In this document: positions 22,885-31,780 of the stretch, in pieces
Layout of the letters: each line of letters begins with the position of its first letter
Numbering within the stretch: the stretch's first letter is position 1
NCBI GenBank assembly: GCA_934613645.1
Contig: CAKTTC010000018.1
Coordinates: 1 to 34,731 of the forward strand
Source of the DNA: an uncultured Opitutales bacterium
Lineage (GTDB): Bacteria > Verrucomicrobiota > Verrucomicrobiia > Opitutales > Intestinicryptomonadaceae
Direction: 5' to 3'
DNA length: 34,731 nt
Position numbers and translations under genes: made by a program
The notes under the pieces: generated by a model
Databases searched by the model: none
What the model saw: the letters and a program-made list of their open reading frames with translations, nothing else
Told to the model about the DNA's origin: nothing

Positions 22885-23207
22885 TCGGCTATTGAAGCGC
22901 GTTCGGGGGCGGTCGGTCAAAAATTGTTTGACAATCCCCCGCGCGGGTCAAAAACTCGACCCCAGTTTGATTCTCGAAGAAGAAATTTTCTTCGAGAATT
23001 GGTTTTGTTCTCGAATGGACAGTTTTGTTGATAATAGTATTGATTATCGTTAAGAAAACTGTAATGATTCGTTCACAATAAAATTTCACGCGCCCGACAA
23101 AATCCCCGCAGTCGGCGCGGACAGAATGGGAAAAAACTAAAATCTACGGCACAACCCAGTGCGGGAGCGGGCTTGTGCTTCAAAAGAAAGACACAGAGGA
23201 AGACGAG
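22885..23207. promoter_or_regulatory. Hairpin-rich region upstream of nrdD
   Basis: No gene is visible. In order: an imperfect TCAAA/TTTGA hairpin near 22918-22932, a CCCGCGCGGG palindrome near 22938, and a GGGTC/GACCC hairpin near 22945-22962. Next are perfect 12-bp arms ATTCTCGAAGAA (22970-22981) and TTCTTCGAGAAT (22988-22999). Last is a nested pair ACAGTTTT/AAAACTGT (23019-23026, 23055-23062) around GATAAT/ATTATC (23030-23035, 23043-23048). The 12-bp hairpin may end esterase transcription. The nested pair is a candidate operator or leader for nrdD. Confidence 0.5.
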
Positions 23208-25601
23208 ATGGCGACAGTTCAGGAAAAACACGTTATAATTGTAAAGCGCGACGGCAGCGAGGAGGTTTTCGACGCAGACAAAATACGCAAGGCAATAACA
23301 AAAGCGTATAACGCGGGCGGTGTAAACAACCAGCAAATGGAAATCGACAAAATTGTCAGGCGCGTGACGGGTTTGATTGATGTCGATAAAATCACCGTCG
23401 AAGAAATTCAGGATATAGTAGAGCGCGAGCTTATGCTCGTAAATCCGTATATCGCCAAGAAATACATCATCTACAGAGAATGGCGCAATACCGAGCGCGA
23501 CAAGCGCACCTCTATGAAGCGCACAATGGACGGCATTGTTTCAATCGAAAAGAACGATGTCAACCTCAGCAACGCCAACATGAGCGCGCACACGCCCTCG
23601 GGACAGATGATGACGTTCGCCTCCGAAGTCACAAAAGATTACGCAAACAAATACCTTCTCGGTATCAAATACGCGCGCGCACACCGCAACGGCGATATCC
23701 ACATTCACGACCTCGACTACTATCCCACAAAAACAACAACATGCGTTCAGTATGATTTGGACGATATTTTCGAGCGCGGCTTCCACACTAAAAACGGCAG
23801 TATCCGCACGCCGCAGTCGATTTTAAGCTACGCGACGCTCGCGACAATCATTTTCCAGACAAACCAGAACGAACAGCACGGCGGACAGTCAATTCCCGCG
23901 TTCGACCACTTTATGGCAAAGGGCGTGCTTAAGTCGTTCAGAAAGTCTCTTGTAAAAGACTTGGCTTTTGCGGCGCGCTTGGAGGAATCGGACAAGGCGG
24001 TTGCCGAACTAAAGGACTTCGCCGACAAGAAAATTCTTACAATAGACGTCTGCAAAAAAGTCCGCGCGGCTCTTTCCGAGCTGCTCAAGGAGCTCAAACT
24101 CAAGGTTTCCGACGCCGACATTGACTACATCATCAACCACGCCTACGAGCAGACACGCAAAGAGACGCATCAGGCAATGGAGGGCTTCATTCACAACCTC
24201 AACACAATGCACTCGCGCGGCGGCAATCAGGTTGTGTTCAGCTCAATCAACTACGGCACGGACACTTCCGCGGAGGGCAGAATGGTTATCAGCGAGCTTC
24301 TCGACGCTACTGTAGAAGGGCTTGGGCGCGGCGAAGTTCCGATTTTCCCGATTCAGATTTTCAAGGTAAAAGACGGCGTTTCCTACTCCGAAGCCGACGC
24401 CGAAAAGGCTCTCAAAGACTTCGACAAGGCAATGGCGGGCAAGATAAAGTTCGCCGCGCCCAACTTCGACTTGCTGCTGAAGTCGTGCAAAACAACGTCG
24501 AATTCGCTCTTCCCCAATTTCCTGTTCCTCGACGCCCCCTTCAACGTCAACGAACTTTGGAAGAAGAACGACAAAAACCGCTTCAAATACGAGCTTGCCA
24601 CAATGGGCTGCAGAACGCGCGTCTTCGAAGACCTCCACGGCGAAAAAACTTCTTGGGGCAGGGGCAACCTCTCGTTCACTTCAATGAATATGCCCCGCTT
24701 GGCGATTGAGGCAAAGCGCGAGGCCGAAGAAATGTGGCCGGGGGCCGACAAGCACGTTGTTGAAAACGAAGCCAAAAACATCTTCCTGAATTCCGTCAGA
24801 ATGATGGCGGAGACAATCGCGGAGCAGCTTTACGAACGCTACCAATACCAGCGCACGGCTCTCGCCTGCCAGTTCCCGTTTATGATGGGCAACGACATCT
24901 GGAAGGGCGGCGCGCAAATTCCCCCGAACAAACAAGTCGGCGACGTGCTCAAACACGGCACGCTGGGTATCGGGTTCATCGGCGGACACAACGCAATGGT
25001 TGCAATTTACGGCGAAGGCCACGCCGACAACAAGGAAGCCTACAAGACGCTCACAGAGGCTCTCGAGGTCATGAACGAAGTTGTCGATAAATACAAGAAA
25101 AAATACGGCCTGAACTATTCCGTCTTGGCTACCCCCGCAGAGGGCTTGGCGGGACGCTTCACAAGAATGGACAGAAAAAAATACGGCATAATCCCCGGTG
25201 TAACCGACCGCGAATATTATGTAAATTCTTTCCATATCGACGTTAAACGCCCCATCAGCGCGCTCGAGAAAATCAGGCTTGAAGCCCCCTTCCACGCGCT
25301 CACAAGAGGCGGACACATCACCTACGTCGAGCTTGACGGCGAAGCCAAGAAAAACGTCAAGAGCATCTTTACAATCGTCAAGGCAATGAACGATTGCGGC
25401 ATAGGCTACGGTTCAATCAACCACCCCGTCGATACCTGCCGTTCGTGCGGCCACAGAGGCGTAATTTACTCGCGCTGCCCCGTTTGCGGAAGCGAAGACA
25501 TCACGCGCATACGCCGCATTACAGGCTATCTCACGGGCAGCCTCGAAACGTGGAATTCCGCCAAGCAGGCGGAGGAACGCGACCGCGTAAAGCACTGTTA
25601 G
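23208..25601 (+). CDS. nrdD: Anaerobic ribonucleoside-triphosphate reductase
   Basis: ATG 23208 is preferred over an upstream in-frame start at 23175 because AGAGGA lies eight bases before it. The 797-residue enzyme starts with an ATP-cone regulatory domain (about 5-95), followed by the glycyl-radical barrel. Near the C-terminus, Cys744, Cys747, Cys757 and Cys760 form the zinc site ('CRSCGH' and 'CPVCGS'). Gly773 in 'RITGYLTG' is the radical glycine. It reduces NTPs to dNTPs without oxygen. The activase gene nrdG follows 13 bases after the stop. The upstream region is unusually rich in inverted repeats, suggesting regulation, and I see no clear NrdR box. Confidence 0.96.
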   Translation: MATVQEKHVIIVKRDGSEEVFDADKIRKAITKAYNAGGVNNQQMEIDKIVRRVTGLIDVDKITVEEIQDIVERELMLVNPYIAKKYIIYREWRNTERDKRTSMKRTMDGIVSIEKNDVNLSNANMSAHTPSGQMMTFASEVTKDYANKYLLGIKYARAHRNGDIHIHDLDYYPTKTTTCVQYDLDDIFERGFHTKNGSIRTPQSILSYATLATIIFQTNQNEQHGGQSIPAFDHFMAKGVLKSFRKSLVKDLAFAARLEESDKAVAELKDFADKKILTIDVCKKVRAALSELLKELKLKVSDADIDYIINHAYEQTRKETHQAMEGFIHNLNTMHSRGGNQVVFSSINYGTDTSAEGRMVISELLDATVEGLGRGEVPIFPIQIFKVKDGVSYSEADAEKALKDFDKAMAGKIKFAAPNFDLLLKSCKTTSNSLFPNFLFLDAPFNVNELWKKNDKNRFKYELATMGCRTRVFEDLHGEKTSWGRGNLSFTSMNMPRLAIEAKREAEEMWPGADKHVVENEAKNIFLNSVRMMAETIAEQLYERYQYQRTALACQFPFMMGNDIWKGGAQIPPNKQVGDVLKHGTLGIGFIGGHNAMVAIYGEGHADNKEAYKTLTEALEVMNEVVDKYKKKYGLNYSVLATPAEGLAGRFTRMDRKKYGIIPGVTDREYYVNSFHIDVKRPISALEKIRLEAPFHALTRGGHITYVELDGEAKKNVKSIFTIVKAMNDCGIGYGSINHPVDTCRSCGHRGVIYSRCPVCGSEDITRIRRITGYLTGSLETWNSAKQAEERDRVKHC

Positions 25602-25614
25602 AGAGTGTGATGAG

Positions 25615-26094
25615 ATGTTCCCCCTGCGGGTTATAAACATATACCCTGAAACTATTGTCGACGGCGAAGGGCTTCGCTTTTCGATATACTTTTCGGGGTG
25701 TTCCCACCATTGTAAGGGCTGCCAAAACCCCGAAACGTGGGAATACAATCAGGGGGCTGTCTTGGACGACGCTTTCATGGAGCGGATTTTTGAGCAAATT
25801 CTTGGAAATCCGCTTCTTAGCGGCGTTACCTTAAGCGGCGGAGACCCCATGTTCAACCCCGAGGCTCTCCTTGATTTCCTCAAAAAATTGAAAAAACGCA
25901 CAAAGGCAAACGTCTGGTGCTATACGGGCTATGTCTATGAAGATTTGCTCAAAGACCCGCTGCGCAAAAAATGCCTGAAATATATTGATGTTCTTGTAGA
26001 CGGGCCTTTTATGGAAAGCAAGCGCGACGTGAATTTGGACTTCCGCGGAAGCTCGAACCAGCGCATACTTCACTTGCACAAAAACAATTCGTAA
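25615..26094 (+). CDS. nrdG: Anaerobic ribonucleotide reductase activating protein
   Basis: The 159-residue protein is a small radical-SAM enzyme. Cys29, Cys33 and Cys36 ('SGCSHHCKGCQ') bind the 4Fe-4S cluster, and 'TLSGGDPMF' is the SAM-contact segment. It makes the glycyl radical on NrdD. It lies 13 bases after nrdD, so the two are co-transcribed. The C-terminal 'GSSNQRIL' segment fits the family. No strong ribosome-binding site is seen, which suits translational coupling. Confidence 0.95.
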   Translation: MFPLRVINIYPETIVDGEGLRFSIYFSGCSHHCKGCQNPETWEYNQGAVLDDAFMERIFEQILGNPLLSGVTLSGGDPMFNPEALLDFLKKLKKRTKANVWCYTGYVYEDLLKDPLRKKCLKYIDVLVDGPFMESKRDVNLDFRGSSNQRILHLHKNNS

Positions 26095-26218
26095 TTTTCC
26101 GCCATGCAGAGGTTGCCGTGCCGCTCGGCGTTGCGCAAAAATTCCGCCCGAATGTTGTTTCTTCGAATGAAAAAGCGGATTCCGTCGATAATACTCGGCA
26201 AAAGATGCAAATAAAATC

Positions 26219-26246
26219 TTGACGCGTTGCGGGGCGTCGGTAGTGT
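26219..26246 (+). promoter_or_regulatory. Promoter of the DtxR-type regulator
   Basis: TTGACG (26219-26224) and TAGTGT (26241-26246) are separated by 16 bases. The start codon lies 18 bases downstream after a GAGAG-rich leader. The remaining 26095-26218 shows no supported gene. Confidence 0.5.
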
Positions 26247-26264
26247 TTGGGAAGAGAGTGAGCT

Positions 26265-26924
26265 ATGGCGGAAAGAAAAAAGAGACTGTCGGAGAATCTG
26301 GAAGATTACCTTGAAACAATATCGTTCCTGTCTTCGGGAAAAACGGACGGCGTTAGGTTGACTGACATTGCAAATGCAATGGCGGTCAAAAAACCTTCGG
26401 CGACCGCCGCCTTGATTTCGCTGTCGGAGCGGGGGCTTGTTGAATACGAAAAATACAAGCCCGTTGCGCTGACCGCCGCGGGTGAGCTTATTGCAAAGAA
26501 CGTCCGCAAAAAACACGTGCTGCTTAGCGGATTTTTCAAGGAAGTGCTCGGCGTTTGCCCCGAAGAGGCAGACATTGCCGCGTGCAAAATGGAACACGCG
26601 CTGGAAGATAATATTATGGAGAAACTTATCGGGTTTCTGAAGGGCGCGAATTTCAACGCCTGCTCTACCTGCCCGAACAAGGCGTCGGGCTGCGAGAGCG
26701 ATTGCCCCCACTCGATTTCTCTGAACGAACTTGCCGCGGGCGAACGCGCCGTAGTTTTAGGCGTGCAGACGGCGAAAAACTCAACTAAATCGGTAGAGTT
26801 GTGCGTGGGAACAATCGTGCAGGTCGATAAAATAACGGCTTCTACGCTTTCGCTTAAAACGTTCGGCGGAAAAATATCGCTTTCAAAAGCCGCCGCAAAA
26901 AAGATTTCGGTCAAGCGCATATAG
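26265..26924 (+). CDS. DtxR/MntR-family metal-responsive regulator with a Cys cluster
   Basis: The 219-residue protein has a winged-helix DNA-binding domain (about 8-70), a DtxR-type dimerisation domain with 'CKMEHALEDNIMEKL' (about 106-120), and a C-terminal FeoA/SH3-like domain (about 150-219). Family members sense iron or manganese and repress uptake genes. It carries Cys133, Cys136, Cys143 and Cys147 ('CSTCPNKASGCESDC') between the last two domains, a pattern that could bind zinc or an Fe-S cluster and is not needed in classical DtxR. No metal transporter is adjacent, so its targets are unknown. It has its own promoter. Confidence 0.85.
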   Translation: MAERKKRLSENLEDYLETISFLSSGKTDGVRLTDIANAMAVKKPSATAALISLSERGLVEYEKYKPVALTAAGELIAKNVRKKHVLLSGFFKEVLGVCPEEADIAACKMEHALEDNIMEKLIGFLKGANFNACSTCPNKASGCESDCPHSISLNELAAGERAVVLGVQTAKNSTKSVELCVGTIVQVDKITASTLSLKTFGGKISLSKAAAKKISVKRI

Positions 26925-26959
26925 CGCGCAATTTGTGCGCCAAACGGTTGCAAAATAAT

Positions 26960-26988
26960 TTGACAAAGCGGGCTGCTTTTATTTTTAT
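26960..26988 (+). promoter_or_regulatory. Promoter of the tandem Rid gene
   Basis: Consensus TTGACA (26960-26965) is followed after 17 bases by TTTTAT (26983-26988). GGAGG lies near 27000, before the ATG at 27015, so the leader is short. Confidence 0.5.
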
Positions 26989-27014
26989 ATCTTAAATATG
27001 GAGGAACGGTTTAT

Positions 27015-28085
27015 ATGAAAAAAATTTGTCTTGATAAAAAAGTTTACGAACTTCACGAAAGCATAACGTTCGATACCCCCAAAGACGCCTATATCGGTAT
27101 TGTAGAGACGTTTAGGGGCTTCTGGGGCTGCGGCGCGGAAGTTGTTTCCGCCGAAATCTACGCGCCCAAAAGCTTTTACGAAGTCGTCGAGCCGCTCGGC
27201 AACTCGAATTTCCCCGTAAACTGGATTTGCCCGCTTGATGAAGACGCGCAGCCGACGCTTGCGGGTATCCATTTTGTTGCGGTTGGGGGCACGGAAGTGA
27301 AGTTTGTCAAAACTTCGTTCGGCGCAAAAGCAGCAGTCTACGAGGACGAAAACAACGTATATTGCAGAACATTCGGCGTTTATTCCCCGCTCGGCAATAC
27401 CGACGCATACGCGCACGCGCGTTCCAATCTCGAACAGCTTGAGGCGGTTTTAAACGAATGCGGATTCAAGTGGACTGACGTTGTTCGCACTTGGTTCTAC
27501 AACGACGACATTCTTGCGTGGTATCCCGATTTCAACAAGGCGCGAACCGAGTTTTTCAAGAGCAGAAAGACGTTTGACGGCCTGCTTCCCGCAAGCACGG
27601 GCATAGGCGCACCGAACCCCGCGGGCAAAAAGATAGAGTCGGGCGCGTTTGCAATTAAATCGAAATGCGGAAAGCGCGGCGGCGACGCCGATTTTGTGCG
27701 CGAACTGCCGTCGCCGCTGCAGGGTGGGGCTACAGCCTACGGAAGCTCTTTCTCGCGCGCAATAGAAATCTCCGCGCAGCAAAACCGCGTTATGATTTCG
27801 GGAACGGCGAGCATTGACGCCGAAGGCAAAACCGCGAACGTGGGCGATATTGCCGCACAGGTCAAGCAGACGCTCGCCGTAATAGAGGGTATTTTGAAGT
27901 CGCGCGGAATGGGGTTTGAAAACACAATCAATTCGGTTGTGTATTGCCTGCGCTCCGAGTATTTCAAAGTTTTCGAGGCTTGGAACAAAGAGCGCAAAAT
28001 TCCGTTCTGCCCCTCAAACAGCACAGTTTGCCGCTCCGATTTGCTTTTTGAAATCGAGCTTGAAGCGGCAGAAAGTAAACAGTAA
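27015..28085 (+). CDS. Tandem Rid (YjgF) domain protein, chorismatase-like
   Basis: The 356-residue protein has two YjgF/Rid-like halves. The C-terminal half (about 225-350) is a clear Rid domain with 'NRVMISGTASIDAEGK' and 'VVYCLRSEYFKVFEAW'. The N-terminal half contains 'DVVRTWFYNDDILAWYPDFN' and 'LLPASTGIGAPNP', a layout that recalls FkbO/Hyg5 chorismatases and related proteins. Single Rid proteins deaminate reactive enamines, while the chorismatase group hydrolyses chorismate; this protein could do either or neither. GGAGG precedes the ATG. No biosynthetic cluster surrounds it. A terminator follows. Confidence 0.72.
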   Translation: MKKICLDKKVYELHESITFDTPKDAYIGIVETFRGFWGCGAEVVSAEIYAPKSFYEVVEPLGNSNFPVNWICPLDEDAQPTLAGIHFVAVGGTEVKFVKTSFGAKAAVYEDENNVYCRTFGVYSPLGNTDAYAHARSNLEQLEAVLNECGFKWTDVVRTWFYNDDILAWYPDFNKARTEFFKSRKTFDGLLPASTGIGAPNPAGKKIESGAFAIKSKCGKRGGDADFVRELPSPLQGGATAYGSSFSRAIEISAQQNRVMISGTASIDAEGKTANVGDIAAQVKQTLAVIEGILKSRGMGFENTINSVVYCLRSEYFKVFEAWNKERKIPFCPSNSTVCRSDLLFEIELEAAESKQ

Positions 28086-28123
28086 TTTCGGATTCCGCCG
28101 ATTAGCTCTTGGCGGCCGTTGCG

Positions 28124-28153
28124 CGCGCGAATCGTTTTGGTTCGCGCGTTTTT
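28124..28153 (+). terminator. Terminator after the tandem Rid gene
   Basis: CGCGCGAA (28124-28131) pairs with TTCGCGCG (28141-28148) and is followed by five Ts. There is no T-tract for the opposite strand, so it serves mainly the plus-strand gene. Confidence 0.75.
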
Positions 28154-28163
28154 GTCGCCGTTT

Positions 28164-28619
28164 TTAAGCGTAAACTCCCTCAATTTCAAGGAGCTTTGCT
28201 TTTACGTCAAGCCCCTCCGCAAAACCCACAAGCGCGCCGTTTTTACCTATTACCCTGTGGCACGGAACAATAACACATATCGGGTTGTTGTGAACTGCCA
28301 TACCAACAGCCCGCGCTTTGTTTGCTCCGCCAACTTGCACTGCAACTTCTTGATATGAGTGCGTTTGCCCGAATTTTATTTTCAGCAACTCGCGCCAGAC
28401 AGCCACCTGAAAAGGCGTTCCGTCAAGCTTGATTTTCACGTCGAACTCGCGCCTTTTGCCGTCCGCGTATTCTTCAAGTTGCTTGCGCAGGCTCTCCACA
28501 AATGGCGGAATGTTGAGCGTTTCGGTTGTATATTTGCGGAAATTCAGCGCAACAAGGGCGTCGCCCTCAAATTCCGCCGTAATGGGAGGGAGATTTTTTA
28601 TGGAGAGCGAGTATTTCAC
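28164..28619 (-). CDS. ogt: Methylated-DNA-protein cysteine methyltransferase
   Basis: GTG at 28619 is chosen as start: it lies one base after the uvrA stop with AGGA upstream inside uvrA, and gives 151 residues. Extending to 28679 would run back through uvrA. The active-site motif PCHR is present with the acceptor Cys at residue 120. 'TPFQVAVWRELLKIKFGQTHSYQEVA' is the typical helix-turn-helix lead-in and 'GFAEGL' closes the active-site loop. It transfers alkyl groups from O6-alkylguanine to itself. Its tight link to uvrA suggests a joint DNA-repair transcript. Confidence 0.93.
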   Translation of the reverse strand: MKYSLSIKNLPPITAEFEGDALVALNFRKYTTETLNIPPFVESLRKQLEEYADGKRREFDVKIKLDGTPFQVAVWRELLKIKFGQTHSYQEVAVQVGGANKARAVGMAVHNNPICVIVPCHRVIGKNGALVGFAEGLDVKAKLLEIEGVYA

Positions 28620-28620
28620 A

Positions 28621-31600
28621 TCAATCCTGTTTTGTGAGTAAGTATCCGCCCTTGTCGCCGCCCGTCGGGCCAAGCTCAATTATGTAGTCGGCAAGGCGAA
28701 TGAAATCGGGGTGGTGCTCTATCACAATGATTGTGTTGCCTGCGTCGCGGAGTTTGAACAAGAGCTTCAACAACTTGTCGATGTCGTCCCAGTGGAGCCC
28801 CGTGGTGGGTTCGTCGAGAATGTATAACGCCTGTCCGTGCGTGCGCCGCGAAAGCTCGAGGGAAAGCTTTATGCGCTGGGCTTCGCCGCCCGAAAGCGTG
28901 TTTGCCGCCTGCCCGAGGCGAATGTAGTCAAGCCCTACGTCTTTGAGCGTCTGCAATTTGGACATAATTTTCGGGTGCGCCGAAAACACTTCGCACGCTT
29001 CCGAAACAGTGAGGTTTAACGCCTCGGCAATGTTCAAGCCCTTGTAGCGGACTTCAAGTGTTTCGCGGTTGTAGCGTTTGCCGCCGCAACTTGGGCACGT
29101 TACGTAAACGTCTCCCAAGAACTGCATATCCAAGTGGATACAGCCGTCTCCTTGGCAGTTTTCGCACCTGCCGCCCTTTACGTTGAAACTAAATCTACCT
29201 GCTTGGTAGCCTCTTGCTTTTGAAAGCGGGCATTGTGCGTAAAGCTCTCGCAGAAGGTCGAAAAGTTTTGTGTATGTCGCTGGATTTGAGCGCGGGCTTT
29301 TGCCTATTGGCGACTGGTCTACGCGCACGCACGTTGTAAAATATTCAAGCCCCGTTATTCCGCCGTGTTTGCCCGAAATTTCTTTTGCCCCGTTTAGCTT
29401 TGCGGCGGCTGCTTTCGCCAAAATTTCGTTTACAAGCGTTGATTTCCCCGAACCCGAGACGCCACAAACAACAGTCAGTAGCCCGACGGGGAATTTTACC
29501 GTTATGTTTTTGAGGTTGTTTTCCGACGCATTTTTTACAGTTAAATATCTGTCAGCCAACGTTATTTTCGGTGCGGGGCGTTCTATTTTTGCGCGCCCCG
29601 AAAGATACATTCCAGTCCGCGAAACGTCCGACTTCAGGCAGTCTTCAACGCTTCCGTTGAAAATGAGGTTGCCGCCCTTTTCGCCCGCTTCGGGGCCAAG
29701 CTCTACAATCCAGTCGGCTGCGGCGAGGGCGTCTTCGTCGTGTTCTACAAGCAGGACGGTGTTGCCGCGCGCCTTTAGCTTTTTGATGGCGTTTATCAGG
29801 CGGAAATTGTCCGATTTATGAAGACCAATCGTAGGTTCGTCGAGAACGTAAGTTACTCCCGTCAAGTCCATTCCAAGCTGGGTAGCAAGGCGGGCGCGCT
29901 GGGCTTCGCCACCCGAAAGCGTCGATGCCTCTCTGTCAAGCCCGATGTATGAAAGCCCCACTTCCTCCAAGAATTTCAAGCGTTCATACAGCCCCTTTAC
30001 GGCGTCCTGAACGGGGGCGTATTTTTTATTGTCTACAAGATTAGTTATGAATTTGAGCGAGTCGCCCACGCACATGGCGCAAAATTTGTCGTAGCTTACG
30101 CCCTCGACAAACACGTTGCGCGAACGTTTTGAAAGGCGCGCGCCGCCACATTCGGGGCAGACGGAAGTTGTTTGGAACGCCGAAAGGCGTGCGCGGACGG
30201 CGTCGCTTGAGGTTTCGGCGCAAATTCTGTCTACGTCCGCAAGTATGCCGCCGAAAGTCATTTGCATTGGACGCGTGTTGCCGCGCCGTATTCTGAGCGA
30301 GAACACGCGTTCGTCGTCGCCGTAAAGCAGGAAATGTTTTACGTCTTCGGGCAGGTCTTTCCATGGGGTTGTCAGGCTGAACGGATATTGTTCGGCAAGC
30401 TGCCTTAAAATGCGGTTGTGAATGATTATTATTGTTTTAGAGCCTATGCGCCACGCCTTGATTGCTCCGTCTTTTATTGATTTTGACGCGTCGGGAATTG
30501 CAAGCTCCGCGTTCGTGCGCATAACTTTGCCGATTCCCCCGCAGAGCGGACACGCGCCGCTTGGGTGGTTGAACGAAAAACTTTGGACTGTAAGCGGCGC
30601 GTATGTTGTGGCGCAAGTTTCGCATGCAAAAGCCGATGAAAGTGGTAGAGTTTTCGTTTCGCCGTCCACCGAATACATAATAACCGCCTTTTCTGCACCC
30701 TCCCTGAACGCCAATTCGAGCGAGTCCGCAATGCGGTCGGTGGCGGCGGAACTTCTTGGGAAACGGTCAATTACGATTGAAAGTGAAATCTGCTTGGCGT
30801 CAAGCCCCGCAAGGGCTTCCTTTTCCGAAGACGGGTCGTCAAGCTCGAAGATGCGGCCGTTCACGCACGCGCGCTGCCACGCTTGCTGGCGCAGTTTTTT
30901 GATTTCCTCCCTGATTTGGGTTGGTCTGAAAACTCCTTTGGGGGCAAGCACATACACGCGGGCTTCGGGCGGGAGCTTTTCCACTTCCGCAACGCAGTCG
31001 TCGAGGCTTCTGCGCAAAATTCTGCCGCCGTCTTTGGGGCAGCGTTGCTCGCCCGCCATAGCCCAGATAAGTCGCGCGTAATCGGCAATTTCGGTGAGGG
31101 TTGCAAGCGTGCTGCGCGGGTTCGAGCCGAGCGACTTCACCTGCTCAATGGCAATCACAGGCGAAAGTCCGCGTATCGACTCCACTTCGGGCTTGTCGAT
31201 TTGGCTGAGCAGCCTGCGGGCGTCGGCTGAGAGGCTTTCCATATACTTGCGGTAGCCCTCCGCGTAGATTGTGTCGAACGCAAGCGTCGATTTCCCCGAG
31301 CCGCTTTTCCCCGTGAATGCAACAATTTTTCCGCGCGGAATTTTAAGGTTTATGTTTTTTAGATTGTGAGCCTTTGCGCCTATTACTTCGATGCAGTCGG
31401 CGGGGGCTAAGGCTACGTCTTGCGCAACCGCCATGCCGCCGTCAACCGACGCGTCGCCGTTTTGCCGCGTTTGCGCCGCGCGCGCACAGGGGGATTCGCT
31501 CGAAGCCTGCTTTGCGCCTGCCGATTGCCCTTCCGCCGAAATGCAAGGCACGCCCGCGGGGTCGGAAACATTCGGCTTGCCTGCGCCGCTTCCGCAGTCC

Positions 31601-31749
31601 GACGATGCCGCCGTGGGGTTCGTCTTTGCCGCCGCGCCGCCGCCGAGTTCCACCGCGGCGTTCGCCCGTTTTTTGGCTGTTGTGGCGGCGGAGCTTTTCG
31701 GCTTCGATTTTGTTGCGCGCGTTTTTTTACTGTTTAAATTTTGTTGCAT
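28621..31749 (-). CDS. uvrA: UvrABC system protein A, with N-terminal Ala/Lys/Ser-rich extension
   Basis: The product has 1042 residues and the full UvrA layout. Walker A is GKSGSGKST (147-155), signature LSGGEAQRARL lies near 608, the second Walker A GVSGSGKST near 760 and the second signature near 950. Zinc modules include 'CENCQGDG...CPSCGG'. It is the damage-recognition ATPase of nucleotide excision repair. The first 105 residues are low-complexity (Ala, Ser, Lys, Gly) and lie outside the family. An in-frame ATG at 31434 would give 937 residues, the usual length, so the start is uncertain. Neither start has a ribosome-binding site. One early motif reads CPKDGG where CPxCG is usual. ogt follows directly. 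Confidence 0.93.
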   Translation of the reverse strand: MQQNLNSKKTRATKSKPKSSAATTAKKRANAAVELGGGAAAKTNPTAASSDCGSGAGKPNVSDPAGVPCISAEGQSAGAKQASSESPCARAAQTRQNGDASVDGGMAVAQDVALAPADCIEVIGAKAHNLKNINLKIPRGKIVAFTGKSGSGKSTLAFDTIYAEGYRKYMESLSADARRLLSQIDKPEVESIRGLSPVIAIEQVKSLGSNPRSTLATLTEIADYARLIWAMAGEQRCPKDGGRILRRSLDDCVAEVEKLPPEARVYVLAPKGVFRPTQIREEIKKLRQQAWQRACVNGRIFELDDPSSEKEALAGLDAKQISLSIVIDRFPRSSAATDRIADSLELAFREGAEKAVIMYSVDGETKTLPLSSAFACETCATTYAPLTVQSFSFNHPSGACPLCGGIGKVMRTNAELAIPDASKSIKDGAIKAWRIGSKTIIIIHNRILRQLAEQYPFSLTTPWKDLPEDVKHFLLYGDDERVFSLRIRRGNTRPMQMTFGGILADVDRICAETSSDAVRARLSAFQTTSVCPECGGARLSKRSRNVFVEGVSYDKFCAMCVGDSLKFITNLVDNKKYAPVQDAVKGLYERLKFLEEVGLSYIGLDREASTLSGGEAQRARLATQLGMDLTGVTYVLDEPTIGLHKSDNFRLINAIKKLKARGNTVLLVEHDEDALAAADWIVELGPEAGEKGGNLIFNGSVEDCLKSDVSRTGMYLSGRAKIERPAPKITLADRYLTVKNASENNLKNITVKFPVGLLTVVCGVSGSGKSTLVNEILAKAAAAKLNGAKEISGKHGGITGLEYFTTCVRVDQSPIGKSPRSNPATYTKLFDLLRELYAQCPLSKARGYQAGRFSFNVKGGRCENCQGDGCIHLDMQFLGDVYVTCPSCGGKRYNRETLEVRYKGLNIAEALNLTVSEACEVFSAHPKIMSKLQTLKDVGLDYIRLGQAANTLSGGEAQRIKLSLELSRRTHGQALYILDEPTTGLHWDDIDKLLKLLFKLRDAGNTIIVIEHHPDFIRLADYIIELGPTGGDKGGYLLTKQD

Positions 31750-31770
31750 TGTGAACTGTAATGTAGAATA
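31741..31770. promoter_or_regulatory. Overlapping divergent promoters between uvrA and the permease gene
   Basis: Only 31 bases separate the two starts. On the plus strand, TTGTTG (31741-31746) and TAGAAT (31764-31769) are 17 bases apart, leaving a leader of about five bases before ATG 31781. On the minus strand the same bases read TATTCT (31770-31765), a possible -10 for uvrA. Confidence 0.4.
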
Positions 31771-31780
31771 TTTTTTTTAA

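Noticed and set aside
22945..22999. Known riboswitch upstream of nrdD
   Set aside because: Hairpins are present, but I could not match the conserved core of a cobalamin or other named riboswitch.
26070..26711. Minus-strand frame covering the nrdG-regulator gap
   Set aside because: Its C-terminal part looks protein-like by eye, but the rest is antisense to the DtxR-type gene and no family match or start signal was found.
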